Source of the DNA: Megamerina dolium
Lineage: Eukaryota; Arthropoda; Insecta; Diptera; Megamerinidae
Assembly: GCA_963854835.1 (NCBI GenBank)
Contig: OY978526.1
Coordinates: 32,273,001-32,337,000, forward strand
DNA: 64,000 nucleotides
Direction of reading: 5' to 3'
The position numbers and the translations under genes were made by a program. The notes beneath the pieces are model-generated. The model had not been told where the DNA came from, did no database searches, and worked only from the letters and a program-made list of their open reading frames with translations. Positions 1-12,274 of the stretch are shown piece by piece. How positions within the stretch are numbered: the stretch's first letter is position 1; every line of letters begins with the position of its first letter.

Positions 1-1010
1 CAGTGTCGATCATATCTTACGTTATGCAATATTAATAAAAAAAATGAATATTTTAATTAATTACCTAAAAAACACTAAATTTATGCAAAGAATTTGTAAA
101 TACATACATATGCATCGTATATAAAAATATCAAGAAAAAAACTGAACATAATTGCTTCTACTCATAAAGCGATCGATTGAATCACATTTTTTGTATTGTC
201 CCTTTGTTCCATTTATTATGACAGATAGCAAAATATGTACGTATATATCCACATATCCGCACATATCCAATTCCATAAGCTTTTCAGTTCAAGCTGTTTC
301 CATAGAGTAGAATTCATGGATTTTATTAGATTAAACTAAGCCACAAAAAAAAAAAAAAACACTATTGTGAGAGCAGTTCCTAAACATTATCGCTAAAATA
401 TTGAACCTGATCTATGTACAACCCATGCCTACAATCATATATTTGTATGTAAACATATTAAATTGATATTGTCTTCTCTTCAATTGTAGTACATATTTAT
501 GTACAAGTAGGCGCGTCAAACTCCCAGACTGGTTTTTGTGATTATTGTTGTACGAACTCAACTTGTCACAAACGACCGTTAAAATATTTCTCTTCTTGGT
601 ATGTGCAGTCGAACCCATATACATATAAAGTATACGATACGATAGTTGTGCATGTGTACATACAACTACATATACCCATATACTATGTATGTATGTATTT
701 ATGTACTCATCAAAGAATCACATATTTATATGCGCTCACACGCTCCCCCTCATTCAATGCAAAGTACAAGAATAAAGCAAAATACACAAACACAATTATT
801 TGTATGTTTGAAGAGAGCACCTTGTAGATAATTTCATGCGGAGTATTAGTTCTTGATTCCATACACATTATAATATTTCAAGATGTTAACCGAATTTTCT
901 CCAACCAAAAAGTTGCAATTTCTAAACCAATTTTTCAATTTCATAACCGCAGACAACACAAAAAAAAAGCTGTAATTTCGCGGTATAGAGATGTATTGAA
1001 GGTCAACAAG
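1..1010. other. AT-rich sequence, no gene seen
   Basis: Short simple A/T runs and ATACAT-type motifs only. I see no splice-flanked open frame or terminal repeats here. Confidence 0.5.
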
Positions 1011-1014
1011 TGTT

Positions 1015-1215
1015 TAGGATTTTGCAGCTAGAAAGTATGACAGTTATGACAAGCCTAGAATTAGACGACCACTTGAAATTGATCATGACTCCTTAATAGC
1101 TCTAGTTGAATAAGATCCAAGATTGATCAATATTGTAGAGATCCATTCCATAGCAGAATCGTAACTGGAGATGAAAAATGGATGGAATGGAAAGACCCTT
1201 AACATAAGGATCTTT
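1015..1215 (+). pseudogene. mariner transposase relic
   Basis: Reading the plus strand gives a decayed stretch resembling the helix-turn-helix linker of mariner transposases (RRPLEIDHDSLIALVE, then DPRLINIVEI). It is followed in another frame by TGDEKWM, which matches the motif around the first catalytic Asp (TGDEKW) of mariner proteins. Stops and frameshifts break it, and neither terminal repeats nor a C-terminus were found. It is an old molecular fossil with no coding capacity. The family assignment rests only on these short motifs. Confidence 0.5.
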
Positions 1216-1219
1216 AATG

Positions 1220-2095
1220 AATGCATAGTATCTCAAGAATGTTGTGTCTAAATTTCAAGTCAATCGGAGTAAAATTGACGAAGTTATTACTATTTTTATA
1301 CCTGTCGGATCAACTGACTCCATGCGTATAGGCCGAGCAGAGCAGGAAGCTGAAAGAAGGCAGGATTCAGTGTAGACAAGAGCAAAAAGGCGCTTTAGAC
1401 ATCATGGATGATTGCAACATCCTTTATGGATCTGGCATCGATGATTTAGTGTGAGGTAAGCCAATAGAACTCGCTTATGAACGTTTCAACCAAAACTTTA
1501 TAGTGTTCAAAACTTTAAAGCGTTTTTCTAACAACTCACGTTTTCAAAGTCGGAGTCCCTCATAACTTCAAAACTACTGCACTGATCGTTTTGAAATTTT
1601 GAACACTGTTTCTGTACGATGTAACGCTAGTTTTTTTTTTCAAATTTGTTAATTTTTTTTATTTTACAATAACAAATTAACCGGTTTTTTCGCAAAAAAA
1701 AACATGAAAAATTGAAATTTCGAAAAACCCCCTTAATATTACCTGGGCAAAGCGATTATCTAACGATATAATTTTGTTTTTTTTTTATTTCAGATGATCC
1801 AGCGCCGATTTATGAGAGACACTTCAACGTTTTTCCGAGACGCTCCAGAATAATTGCTGCCATTGTCGTATTTTTTAATATTTTTCCATGAAATTTTGAC
1901 ACAATATTCTTCAAATATCAGACTATAATGTAACATGGGCTTTTATAAATAGATTTTAACTGTTTCATAAAAAAAATCACAAAAATGTGCCTTTTTTTTA
2001 CACGAATTAACCCTATTCCCCCCTCAACAAACCCCTAAACTTGCCACTGATAAGGATGTTACTGTTACTCTATTTTGCACGTTTCGAGTTCAGAA
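1220..2095. other. no feature recognised
   Basis: Contains poly-T and poly-A stretches (about 1630-1780) and no convincing coding or repeat structure. Confidence 0.4.
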
Positions 2096-2099
2096 CGCC

Positions 2100-2500
2100 T
2101 TCTTTTACGGATGGAACCCACTAAGTCGAGCCCACATTGGTCAAATGATCAGCAAATTCATCCTCTGCGATAATGCAGTACCTTGGAAACCGTGCTATTC
2201 AATTCATCTTACACTCACTGATCATCTCATAGGAACTGATATGGTTTACCAGTGCTGCGAGTGTAGCTTGGCTGTCACTGCAAATCCCTATGTGCCTCAC
2301 ACACGACTTTTACTCGATAGATCAGCAGGTCACCAGGAGCATGACAAAGATTTTTGCAAAGATTACTGTTGCCATGGTCTCTGTCCCTAAAATTTCCGGG
2401 TTTAACCATTGACCCCGATCTGAAAATATGTCATCATATCTACATCCGAACCTTATAAAAGGCACCAGAAGCAATATCTGTATAAGACCAATGTTCACTT
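2100..2500 (-). pseudogene. non-LTR retrotransposon RNase H relic
   Basis: The minus strand contains SDSQATLAALVNHISS, which resembles the DSQAAL motif holding a catalytic Asp of the RNase H domain in I/R1/Loa-type non-LTR retrotransposons. This is followed by a broken ECKMN segment. Stops interrupt both sides and no intact end is visible. It resembles the better-preserved RNase H fragments at 11590-12270 and 61899-62632 but is more decayed. Confidence 0.45.
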
Positions 2501-2504
2501 CGCC

Positions 2505-4235
2505 ATGTCAGACTCCATAAATTTGCTTTTATAGCTTCTTTTCGGATTTGCAGATGCAAAGGAAGCGAATCAGGTAGGGAATTAAGAGCATAACCAGAAG
2601 TGGTGCTCATCGCATCAGTAATGTCTCAGCATCATACTATACTAAACCCCAGAAGCATATGAAACAATAGGTCTAATTGTAAAGTGTAAGTCGAATAAAG
2701 CATCGCTGGAGTTCGACCCCATGTCTTGTCAAATGCTTCCAACATTGCCAGATAACTTTAAGTGTATGCTTTGTGCACAACATTATGATTCTTTGCAAGC
2801 TTATTATCTAAGGTCATCATCAGATATCTCAATTTCAGAAAAGAATTGGAAGGAAGTAACTTTAATGCAGGTACTAACAATCCTTCCATTTTGTATTTCC
2901 GAGTAAAGAGCACAAGTGTGCTTTTGTGTCGACTGGAAAAGTTGTAAAATTGAAACATATCCGACCCTATACAGCCATTCCGACCTCTTGAAGGTTAAAA
3001 TAAACTCATTTCTGTAGAATATGTAAGGGGCTACCTTAAGTCATATTTTGTTTCACGGACCCGGGATTCCTATAAGGAGGGGATTGATTATGGTCTAATT
3101 TGTTACTCCAGTTGCTATAGCAAATCTAGCCACGATTATGGTATAAAGAATTAGTCATGCCAGAATTTGTAATTGCATTTGACTGCAGGGATCAAAACAA
3201 AGTGGGCATATACCCCATCCACATAATATAAATACTTGTGTATGCGTGCGTGTGTATATATGCACGTATATATGTATATATGATGTATACGATGTCCCAT
3301 TTTTATCACGTCATTGTATTGCGAACGCATATTGTATTGCAAGATATTTTGTCCGTTACAAAACTTCACCAACACATTCATGATATTGAGCTCGTTCACA
3401 CATAAAAATACTACATATATGCTTTTTGTTTGTTTATTTACGTGCTGCTACTGCTCAAGTGTGAGTGTGTGAGAAAGAAACATTCTAAAACATATGGAAT
3501 ATGTTTTAGTGTGTACCATAAGCCGATGGATGATACGTAGAGATTCTCATGGTGACAAATGGTCACGAGTTGTTGCTATTATTGCTTCCAATGAAAACTG
3601 AAGACTTGAGAGCGAGAGAGTTAAATTTGATCGGTTAATACTAAGTATGTGACAACAACATGATCATAGCTTCAACCATACTAGGCCCATGCTCGAGGCT
3701 ATGCAAAAGTCAAAATAGGCACATTACAAGTGTGAATATGAAGCGAATAATGCGACTCAACAGAAACTAGTCATGGAGCTCTGAAAAATTCATCAACTTA
3801 ATGCTTTATGTACAAAATGCATGTAGGTACCTTCGCAGTGCTATTAATTCGTGAGTAATCACACACAAAATCAAGCAACTTGATCGTTTTTAAGGAATTT
3901 TGAATAGTCGTATTTATACTGATTCTTTTCTTTTTTTGCATTTCAGCAACAATAACAATTTCACTTATCAACCACTTGGTTGGGTAGAGAGGGTTGGTGC
4001 ACCTTAGTTGGAGCGGATGATATTTCTGCCAGCATGTTCAACCTACATTCAAAATACGAATAAAAGGTTGGGTATTGTGTGTGTGTGTGTATTAAAAAAT
4101 AAATATTTTGTACTTTTAAAATGATTTATTTGCAGATTTATTATTATATTTTGATAATAATTTTTTTAAGTCGCGGCGATTTTTTAGCTTTCATTATTTA
4201 CTTTTTTAGGTGGCACTAAACAAGATCAATACAAT
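2505..4235. other. no feature recognised
   Basis: Intergenic or intronic AT-rich sequence. A short (GT)n tract lies at about 4075-4091. The small open frames here lack splice context and look like chance. Confidence 0.4.
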
Positions 4236-4239
4236 ACAT

Positions 4240-5280
4240 ATGGTATATGGGCAGAAAAGTCCCGATATTTTTAATGAAAACAAGCGTTTTGAGGCTAAGT
4301 TATATTTATTCCACAACCTAGTTGCCTTTTCGAGCAAAACGCTTGGTATAGGGAGTTTTCAACATGTCGATGTCGTTTCTATAGTAAGAAACGTCCAAGT
4401 CTTCGAAATATGCCTCGGTTTCCGCGATGACTTTCTCATTCGATCTAAGTTTTTTTCCCTGAAGCCACCGCATGAGGTTTGGAAACAAATAATAGTCCCT
4501 GAGAGTCCAGTTTGTATGTGACAGTGCATTATCATGATGGCACATACTTTTTCCTTTGAAATATGAGGCCGTTTTTCTTTATTTCATCGTTCAGTTTGTC
4601 ATATAACTCTAAATACACTCCTGTGACCGTTCTTTCCTTCTGCAGATAATCGCTGAAGATTGTGCGATGTGCATCCCAAAAAACGGACGTCAAAACCTTC
4701 CCTGCCGAGCATTGGTCCTTTGATCAGATTTCGTCACTTTCCAGCCACTGGTCTCAGACATATGGACGTAACGGACCCACTTTTCAGCAATCGTCACAAA
4801 ATGTCGAAAAAGGTCTGCTTAATTACGCTACAATAACGCCAAACCGAGGTTTTTGGTAGACGGCCAGCAAATGTGGCACACATCGCGCCGATAGCATTTT
4901 CATCTCCAAAACATAGTGCAAAATGTATCCCAACCATTCTTTTGAAATGTCCACGGACTCAGCTAACTGGCGCGACTTCGCTTTTCAATCACTCAAAACA
5001 TGTTCTTGCTTGACGATTTCCACATTCGTAGCCTCTTTTAGCCTTCCAGAGCGTGGTGCGTCTTCGGTGCTTGTTCGACTGATTTTAAATTCACTAAACT
5101 ACCGATAAACTGTTGCTATGAAAGAAGCAGTTGTGGGACAACATTTTTGGCCTCCGCAAAAATACAAATTGCATATATGTGACATCACAAAATCGGCTGA
5201 TGCAATTGCTAGACAGCTTGTATAGCAATAACGCCTTTTGCTTCAATCAGAGTTCCTCCAAATAAAATTCTACCATTTCT
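4240..5280 (-). pseudogene. mariner transposase pseudogene (irritans-like)
   Basis: On the minus strand, pieces of an irritans-subfamily mariner transposase follow in order through several frames. TSTEDAPRSGRLKEA lies near 5070-5030, MCHHDNALSHT near 4545-4515 (the H-D-N motif of the second catalytic Asp), then RDYYLFPNLMRWLQGKKL and VIAETEAYFEDLDVSYYR, ending near 4310. These follow the normal family order of about 345 residues. Frameshifts and stops prevent expression. The initiating region is probably close to 5275. Terminal repeats are not clear. Confidence 0.75.
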
Positions 5281-5284
5281 TGGC

Positions 5285-7897
5285 GAAAAAAAAATCGATT
5301 ATCATATTTCTGTTGCGCAATCTGTTCACACTAACGCTGTACTTTTCATAAAAAAAAAAAATAAAAAAAATGTTGCTCGGAAAAGCATAAGCAAGGTTAA
5401 TTTCTCAGGGATCTCATGAGTTGTTATTCCACAGTTTGAATCAATCGAAGTTTTTCTTTTGCCGTTATACCGACGTTTCAACCGAACTTCGCTTTTTAGA
5501 ATCTGCTGCATCTTCAATATTAAAAATTTCCAGAAACATTGAAACATTACAAAGCAGTTTAGGCACTTAATACATCTTCTCCAGATACAACGAATAATTT
5601 TTTTTCTTGCTGAAACAGTATTTTGATATTTCGATAGTAAAAAAATAAAGTAATGCGATTGTGGCTTAAATGTGAAGTGGATTGTAATACTCAATATCTT
5701 GACTTGAGTCCTCTTTTTTGCAACAACTCGATAATAATGAGTTTGTTCTACTTTTTTGGGGTCAAAATAGTTATCACACAAACACGTTATTTAAAAAAAA
5801 GTCCTACAGATGGCCACCAGTTGTCAATATTTCATAAATAAATTGATTGTAATTAATACTCGTATTTATATATGTAAGTTTGTCTATAAATGTCGCACTC
5901 GTTACAATGCAAATACCCGTAAGGCAAGGCAATTAGATGTAGTCATATCTCTTTTACATTACCAGTGATAAGACTTTGATGATTATGCAGAGAAAAAAAA
6001 AACCAAGTCTCATAAAGAAACCGATACCTTTTGCATTTATATGTAGGCAATGAATACTTTCATTTTATGATGAAATTCAAGGAGATTACAACACCAAAAT
6101 ATACAGAGGTACATATGAACAAATTACGATCTTTAGATTTCAAAAATTTCAAAAATATTGTATCTTCATGCTAAATACAATATAATATCTACAAAAAAAA
6201 AAGAAAAAATTATGTGAATACAATTGTGATGAACGTAGGAAGTACCACATGGTCATTCAAGGTTATAGTCAAACTCGTTAACTTCTTTTGCTATGCAAAC
6301 AAACAAAACATACACACATATATACGACTACTTTCCGCTCTTGGTGATAAGCAAAACAAGAGAAAAAAAACCAACACAAAACAAATGCACCATAAAGAGA
6401 ATAAACAAATTATCGAGAAAGAAATTGTACATTCATTCATAAGTTAATGTTTCATTTATAATTTCATTCAGTTATTTATATATCTACTTGTAGATATAAT
6501 ATGTAGTAGTATCGTATCAGATAAGGAACGATATGTATGCATACGTAGTATTAATGATCATTTGAATTATTAAATAAATAATAGGGTTTTCTTACGTTAC
6601 AAATGTGAAGTAAACAATCAATGACGATGACATCATTGAACACATATACGATATCTGTGATAAAAAAGAAAAAAGAGACTAAAAACTAACCATTTAAACC
6701 GACTTCCACATGGCATTTTATCGATTGTGATTTCAAGTAATCAATTAAAATTCTTTTGGACTTTGAGTAATCATAATCAACATTTTATTTTTTTTTTTTT
6801 GCATTATGATTTCCTGTAAACATATTCAAACATTTTGCAATGTTGGTGCAAACAAGTACCAGTTCTCATACCAACTCATTTTACAATCTTAATCTTAATC
6901 CTAAAATCAATATATTTATATACATATATTGGTTCGGCGGGAAAAATGATATAAAATTGGATAATTACGATTTATAATTTCATTAATATCTATGATAATA
7001 ACAGTTGATGTATAACTATGTACATAGACGAAGGAATGTGTATATATGTATGTATTCTATTACAACAGAATTCATCCAAAGTGAAATAAGATCATTTCTT
7101 TCGAAGAAGAAGTTATCAAGGAATCAAAACAAAAGTGATACAATACATTGCAAGAATTTTCTCAGACTTTTAACAATACTATACAAAGAGCAATGCAGCA
7201 ACAAGTGAAGTAAAAACGATTTCGTGGGTGCAAACGTAGTACAAAGTGAAATGATCGTGGTCACCTCACTGATGACAGACCTTTTTTGTTTAAGTATGAG
7301 TACTATTCAAAGTACAACAAATCAAATGTCTGTGTATACTATTATGTGTGGGAAATATCTTTTAAGCATACGTGTGTGTGTGTGTAAGTACCTGTTTTAT
7401 TAATTTTACTTGATTATATATTTTACCTATTTTGGAAAAAAATAAAATATTTTGTATAGGCCGGCCCCTAACGTGTATTTCCAAACATTCAATGAAACAA
7501 TAATGCCTTAGAAACGACGTGTAATATTGTATGTAGCTAAATACATGTGTATAAACATGTATATTTTACAAATGTGTATATACATGTATGTATATTTTAC
7601 TAATGTGTATATACATATGTATGTATATAGCTGTGTATAAACACTTTGTGGTGCCACAATGCAATCGTATTAGTTGAAGTTATTTTTACAAAACTCGTTC
7701 CATACACGCGTTTTTAGATCTTTTTTTTTTTTTTTTGATTTCTATTACAATGCACCAAATGATTTATCCTTTTTGATTTTGAAGTGAAAAGATTTCATAG
7801 GAAATTGTTTAATGAGAAACCAGTTGATTCGTGTACCTGCGGATATGTTAAGGCAAACGCTTTTATTTATCCGGTTTTTATTTTTATTAGATATATA
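5285..7897. other. no feature recognised
   Basis: Very AT-rich. Open frames of 60-150 codons are low-complexity, overlap on both strands and lack splice sites that I would trust. No terminal repeats noticed. Confidence 0.4.
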
Positions 7898-7899
7898 TA

Positions 7900-9516
7900 C
7901 AGTGGTGGAAATTCATATAAACACATTTCGAAAAATAAGAAAATTTGTATAGACGCGGCCTTAATTAGTAAAGATAGAGGGGAAAATGTTGGGGTCAAAA
8001 AATAAATGAAGGTAGATTATACATTTTACCGCCTTAAGAGCTCCCTGGGGGAGTGGTGAGAACCAATTTAATAAAATGTTGTCAATTTAGTGTGTGCTAG
8101 ACTTACATTTTACTCTTCTAGTGGCGATTCCTGCGCAGCTATGTGGGTCTTTAATTATTTGTAGATGTTCTTACTCTCACATTGTATTGCTTAAGATGAA
8201 TATTGGAGAGGTAAAAATAATGAGTTAGAGTCGGCAATTCCTTTGCAGCTATAGAGCTATTTGTGGATTGACATCAATTTTTAAGCTTTAAAAATTGATG
8301 TCAAGCGGATGTTTAAGCGGAGCTCGGTCATATCCTCTAAGGCACCCTTGAAATTCTGAGAGAATATTTTATAAAAATGACAGTTTTATAGGGGAGCCAC
8401 CCAAGGGATGGATATAGTTGGTGAGTATAGTCTAGAAAAATGTTGGAAAAATAAAATTAATGGCGACCGATTAACTCCTTTAGGATTGTTCCGGAAATAT
8501 GTTGAGGAAAGAAAATTAATAGAGGTTAGCCATGCGTTTGACATGACAAATGCTTAAAAATCACTTTATTCCAACTTTAGGGCTCTTGAGCGAGTTCTAA
8601 GATTTCATCAATCGGATCAAAACTACCCTTTCGGTAGTTTTTTTTATCTCCCTATTATCAAACAGGACTATTATGACATCATATTTTCTGAACTTTTGCT
8701 TCGCGAACTAAAGTTGTAAATTGCTCGTTAAAATATTAGTGGCTACCTTTTAAAAATAGCATTAAATTAGTTGCGCTCGAGATTCGAATCTCATCATTGA
8801 AAACTTACGTTTTAACCAATCGAGCCACTCTTATTTGAAATAAGTATTGATTTCCAATATTACTATAGTTTATTGCTTATTATCAGAAATTTTTACGCAA
8901 ACATTTAAATTGCAATGGATGCTTCTGAATACAAGATTTTTTCAAACCTAAATTTTTAGTCACTGATATTCGAGTATGGTAAATCGTCCCACTAATAAAC
9001 ATATTGGCCCGTAGTTACAGAATCAAGATCATCTTAAAGCCAGAGTCGGCATTCTGACAGATTTTTATATGGGAATTATGATTAATTATGACAAACAAAC
9101 AAGTCGATTCTAATTCTAAGATTATCTTAACTTTAACTAAAACTAGGGGTCATTGTAAACAAGAAAATAGCGAAAAACACTGTTAGAGTTGCACAGAAAG
9201 TGGTAAAAGTGGAACAAAATCCTTTCAAGTGACAAAAACAAGTCTAGATAGGAGCGAAAACGATGTAATTGTTTGAATTTTGTAAATGTTTAAACAGCGA
9301 TTGCAAGAGAGACGGAAATTGCATGGGTTCATTCTAAAATTACTTCATAAACTTATTTAGAGCTTCTAAGACTTTATTTTCCAATCGATTCTTTTTGGTT
9401 TTTTGTTCCGATAACATTGAAATCAGAAAAAATGCGTACTAAACAAACAACTAACAAATTCAAAACTATAAGTTTTAATAAAATTATGATTGAGTTTATT
9501 GAAATTTCCACCACTG
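7900..9516. mobile_element. 1.6 kb TA-flanked inverted-repeat element
   Basis: The left end begins CAGTGGTGGAAATTCATAT and the right end is its imperfect inverted repeat, ending ATTTCCACCACTG. Both ends are flanked directly by TA (7898-7899 and 9517-9518). The CAGTG start and TA duplication are typical of Tc1/mariner superfamily elements, and 1617 bp is a usual full length for that group. However, I find no recognisable DDE transposase in any frame, so this is either a very degraded element or a large non-autonomous one. A tRNA-like segment lies inside (8771-8830). Confidence 0.6.
8771..8830 (-). other. tRNA-like segment (A/B-box remnant)
   Basis: The reverse complement reads GTGGCTCGATTGGTTA, then about 20 bases, then GATTCGAATCTCG. 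The first resembles a pol III A box (TGGCNNAGTGG) and the second a B box / T-arm (GGTTCGAATCC), about 30 bases apart as in a tRNA. No full cloverleaf can be drawn with confidence. It may be a tRNA pseudogene or the head of an unrelated old SINE. Confidence 0.35.
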
Positions 9517-9519
9517 TAT

Positions 9520-10738
9520 GTATATACCTTTTGTAGGCGACCATTTGAAATTGCGCCTCATCCCTTATGTGAAGGATTTGAGAAATATGTTTACGTTATT
9601 TAATTTTTTTATCGCACTTATTTTACCCATTTCTGAAAAAGCATTTTTTCCTTTATTACACAGCAGTAGATAAATTCATAAATTGCTGCGCATTTCATTA
9701 CAACAGAATTGTCAAGCAAATGACATAAGCTATTCAAACACAAAAACCAGCAAATGCAAAAAACATTAATCTCTCTCTTAATTATGAGAACAAAAATTTA
9801 AACAGAAGGACGATTCCGGTGCAAAATTCAAACACACAAATTTGAACTTTGACTTTCGGAACGAATATGGCACAGCTTTTGAAAGTTGTTTATATGTAAG
9901 ACTTACATTTTCGATATAAGAAAATACATATATTTTTTGTACAATAATTCTTACACGAGTGGTCAGGATTGGAAACAATCAGAGTAAATGTTATACATAT
10001 TTACTATTTGTTGTGAAATTATTTGTGGTCTTGTTGCACTGCGCTGGATTACTTGAAGTTGTCGGACACAATATCGAGTTTTCAAAATGTCTGTACGAGT
10101 ACATTAAACAGGAACATACGCTTGTCAAAACCAGATTGATGAAATGAAAATAAGTAACTACCAGAATATATGTGTGTACATAATTAGAACACGTATGATC
10201 GCATAATACCTACAACTCATTTTCCATTTGCATGCATTTCGGCACTATTAGCTTCGAAAAGTCAAAGGCTTCACATTGAGAGCTATTGTGCGTGTTAAAT
10301 TCGTATCGGACACTAGACGTTGCGAACATAAAACATCTACATTTACATAGAGGATTATTATACAAAGAAAATGATATGCAAGAAGTACTAGTTGTGAATC
10401 TCCTTACTGTCAATAAACAAGCAATATGTGAGAACGAGAACCAATGGTATCAACATTTGAAAGCAAATTCTAGTTTTCATGAGCTAAAAATATTCGATTT
10501 GATAGAAAAAAACTGAATTTCTCATTCCGATTAATAAAATTTTAGAACTCGCGCCATGAAAACATAGTTTTTTTCATTATTTCTCATATAATTAAACAAT
10601 AAGATATTGCCTTTAGGTGGATGAAATGTCAGGCCAACCTCCTTCCTCATTTTCTTCGAACACACTTATCCCCTACCTCCACCCACTAAAAATTGGGGTG
10701 TACATAAAATTTGATTCCCCGATATTAATAGCAGCTAC
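9520..10738. other. no feature recognised
   Basis: Small open frames near 9960-10516 (plus) are unrecognised, lack clear splice sites and have AT-rich codon use like the surroundings. I do not call them genes. Confidence 0.35.
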
Positions 10739-10747
10739 AAGAGCTGT

Positions 10748-11083
10748 GGGTGCCGTAGCTCAGTGGTTAGTGTGTTCGCCTTCTGATCTGTAGGTCGTGG
10801 TTCAATACCCGGCTGATGCATAACAAATTTAATATCGAAAAGATTTTTCTTTCGAACGGTACCCACCTCTCGGCAAGCAATTGGCAATTCTTACGACAGT
10901 AACAACTTGCCATGAAAAAGCTTCTAAAAAGAACTCTGTGACAAAGCTCAGAAAAAGTGATGTCATAAGTAGGTCCATTCTAATACTGTCCAAAATTTAA
11001 GACGCACAACAGTAATGGAAGAGAAGCTCGGCCAATGAGCCCTTTGGGGCTTTAAGTGCCACATATTTATTTATTTTTTTTAT
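10748..11083 (+). repeat. tRNA-derived SINE, copy 1
   Basis: Starts GGGTGCCGTAGCTCAGTGG, which contains a pol III A box (TAGCTCAGTGG). GGTTCAATACC (10799-10809) fits the B box. Spacing between the boxes is tRNA-like. A ~250-base body and a T-rich (ATTT)n tail follow. The 9-bp direct repeat AAGAGCTGT flanks it exactly (10739-10747 and 11084-11092), the signature of target-primed insertion. The same family occurs at 24257-24620, 15436-15774 and 41492-41817, with older relics at 13785, 18240 and 47940. It has no coding capacity and would depend on a LINE for mobility. Confidence 0.85.
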
Positions 11084-11589
11084 AAGAGCTGTAAAATGTA
11101 TGACCAATTCCCATTCATACCTCTACACCATATTTCCGAAATGAATTTACACGCTATCTCCACCTCCTCGTCGGCTTACTAACAAAATGGGAATTTTCAT
11201 CAAATACGCTCCCAACACTCCAAAGATGCCCATAGAAGAGTACATCCCTTAATGAGGCACCCATACTAAACGAACCATCAGAAAATCAACAAATAAATCC
11301 TGAGGAATCGCCTATATACTACTATTAATTTTTCTTAACATTTCATCCAACCACACCTACCCCTATCTCAACCTCTAATTAGCCTTCTCTACTAAATTGA
11401 TATAAAAAAACTATATAGGGCTCCCATCGCAGAGGTTCAATTCTGTTTTTACCTTAAAAGACTCCGATGGATTATATCAAAATCACATGGAAGAGATTCA
11501 ATGATCACCGAGTTGAATATGTAATGAAAGGATAATATACACGTACATCAGCCCAATTCAATAGTATGAGTTATTTTTTAAAGCTATAA

Positions 11590-12270
11590 AGGAGGCACTC
11601 TCTACAGTTGGGAATAGTGTTCTGAGTACAAAAGAAATGTACATTTTTTCAGATAGAAAAGGCACTAAAGTCACTGCAATCGAGTATGCATTCATCAAAG
11701 ACAGTTAGAGATTGCCACAAACTACTAATTGAACTCACTAATTACTTCAACACCCACTTATTTTGGACACCAGGCCACAGAGATATCAAAGGCAACTGTA
11801 AGGCGGATGAATTAGCCAGTCATGGTACAACGTTAACGTTCTACTCGAACAAAGTCTCCATGCCAATGCCACTAGCAACTTGTACACTAATGATATGTAG
11901 CTCCACCATCGATGCTAAAACGGTCTGGAGGCAGACGGATAACTGATTAAACAGTATATTAGTATGGTCAGAATGAAACTTAATACGAACTAAGATACTT
12001 CTTAAACAAAACATCACAATAACGATTGGTGTCATTGTTTCCTTGGTAGACACGCGAATAGCTGAGGGACACTTTTTCATGACTACTGTAGAAGCGGCCA
12101 AGAGATGGAGGAAGAAGAAACTGAAGAACATCTCCTGTGCCGATGCAGGTTCTGGGCAGAAGAAGGTTCACAGTTTTCAGAACTGCCTTCCTTGACGTCG
12201 TCGTCGCCGTCGTCGGACACCACCCTAGCTACCTAAATTTCGACCTTAGAGAATACAGCAAATAAATTAG
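11590..12270 (+). pseudogene. non-LTR retrotransposon 3' fragment (RNase H)
   Basis: An open stretch 11686-11946 and its flanks encode a decayed RNase H domain. VRDCHKLLIELTNYF precedes HLFWTPGHRDIKGNCKADEL, the counterpart of the family motif LLWVPGHSGIEGNEKADELA, which carries catalytic and structural residues. Downstream in other frames, AAKRWRKK and CADAGS correspond to the region before the C-terminal zinc-knuckle-like motif. A GTC/GTCGTCGCC run (12196-12216) and AATAAA-type sequence near 12260 mark the likely 3' end. It is 5'-truncated and frameshifted. Confidence 0.7.
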
Positions 12271-12274
12271 TTTT

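Noticed and set aside
5326..5781. 151-codon minus-strand frame
   Set aside because: Phe/Ile/Lys-rich AT-biased translation with no recognisable domain, splice sites or conserved context; treated as chance.
10748..10820. A functional tRNA gene
   Set aside because: The A and B boxes are tRNA-like, but the stem pairing is poor and the segment is the head of a repeated SINE with target duplications.
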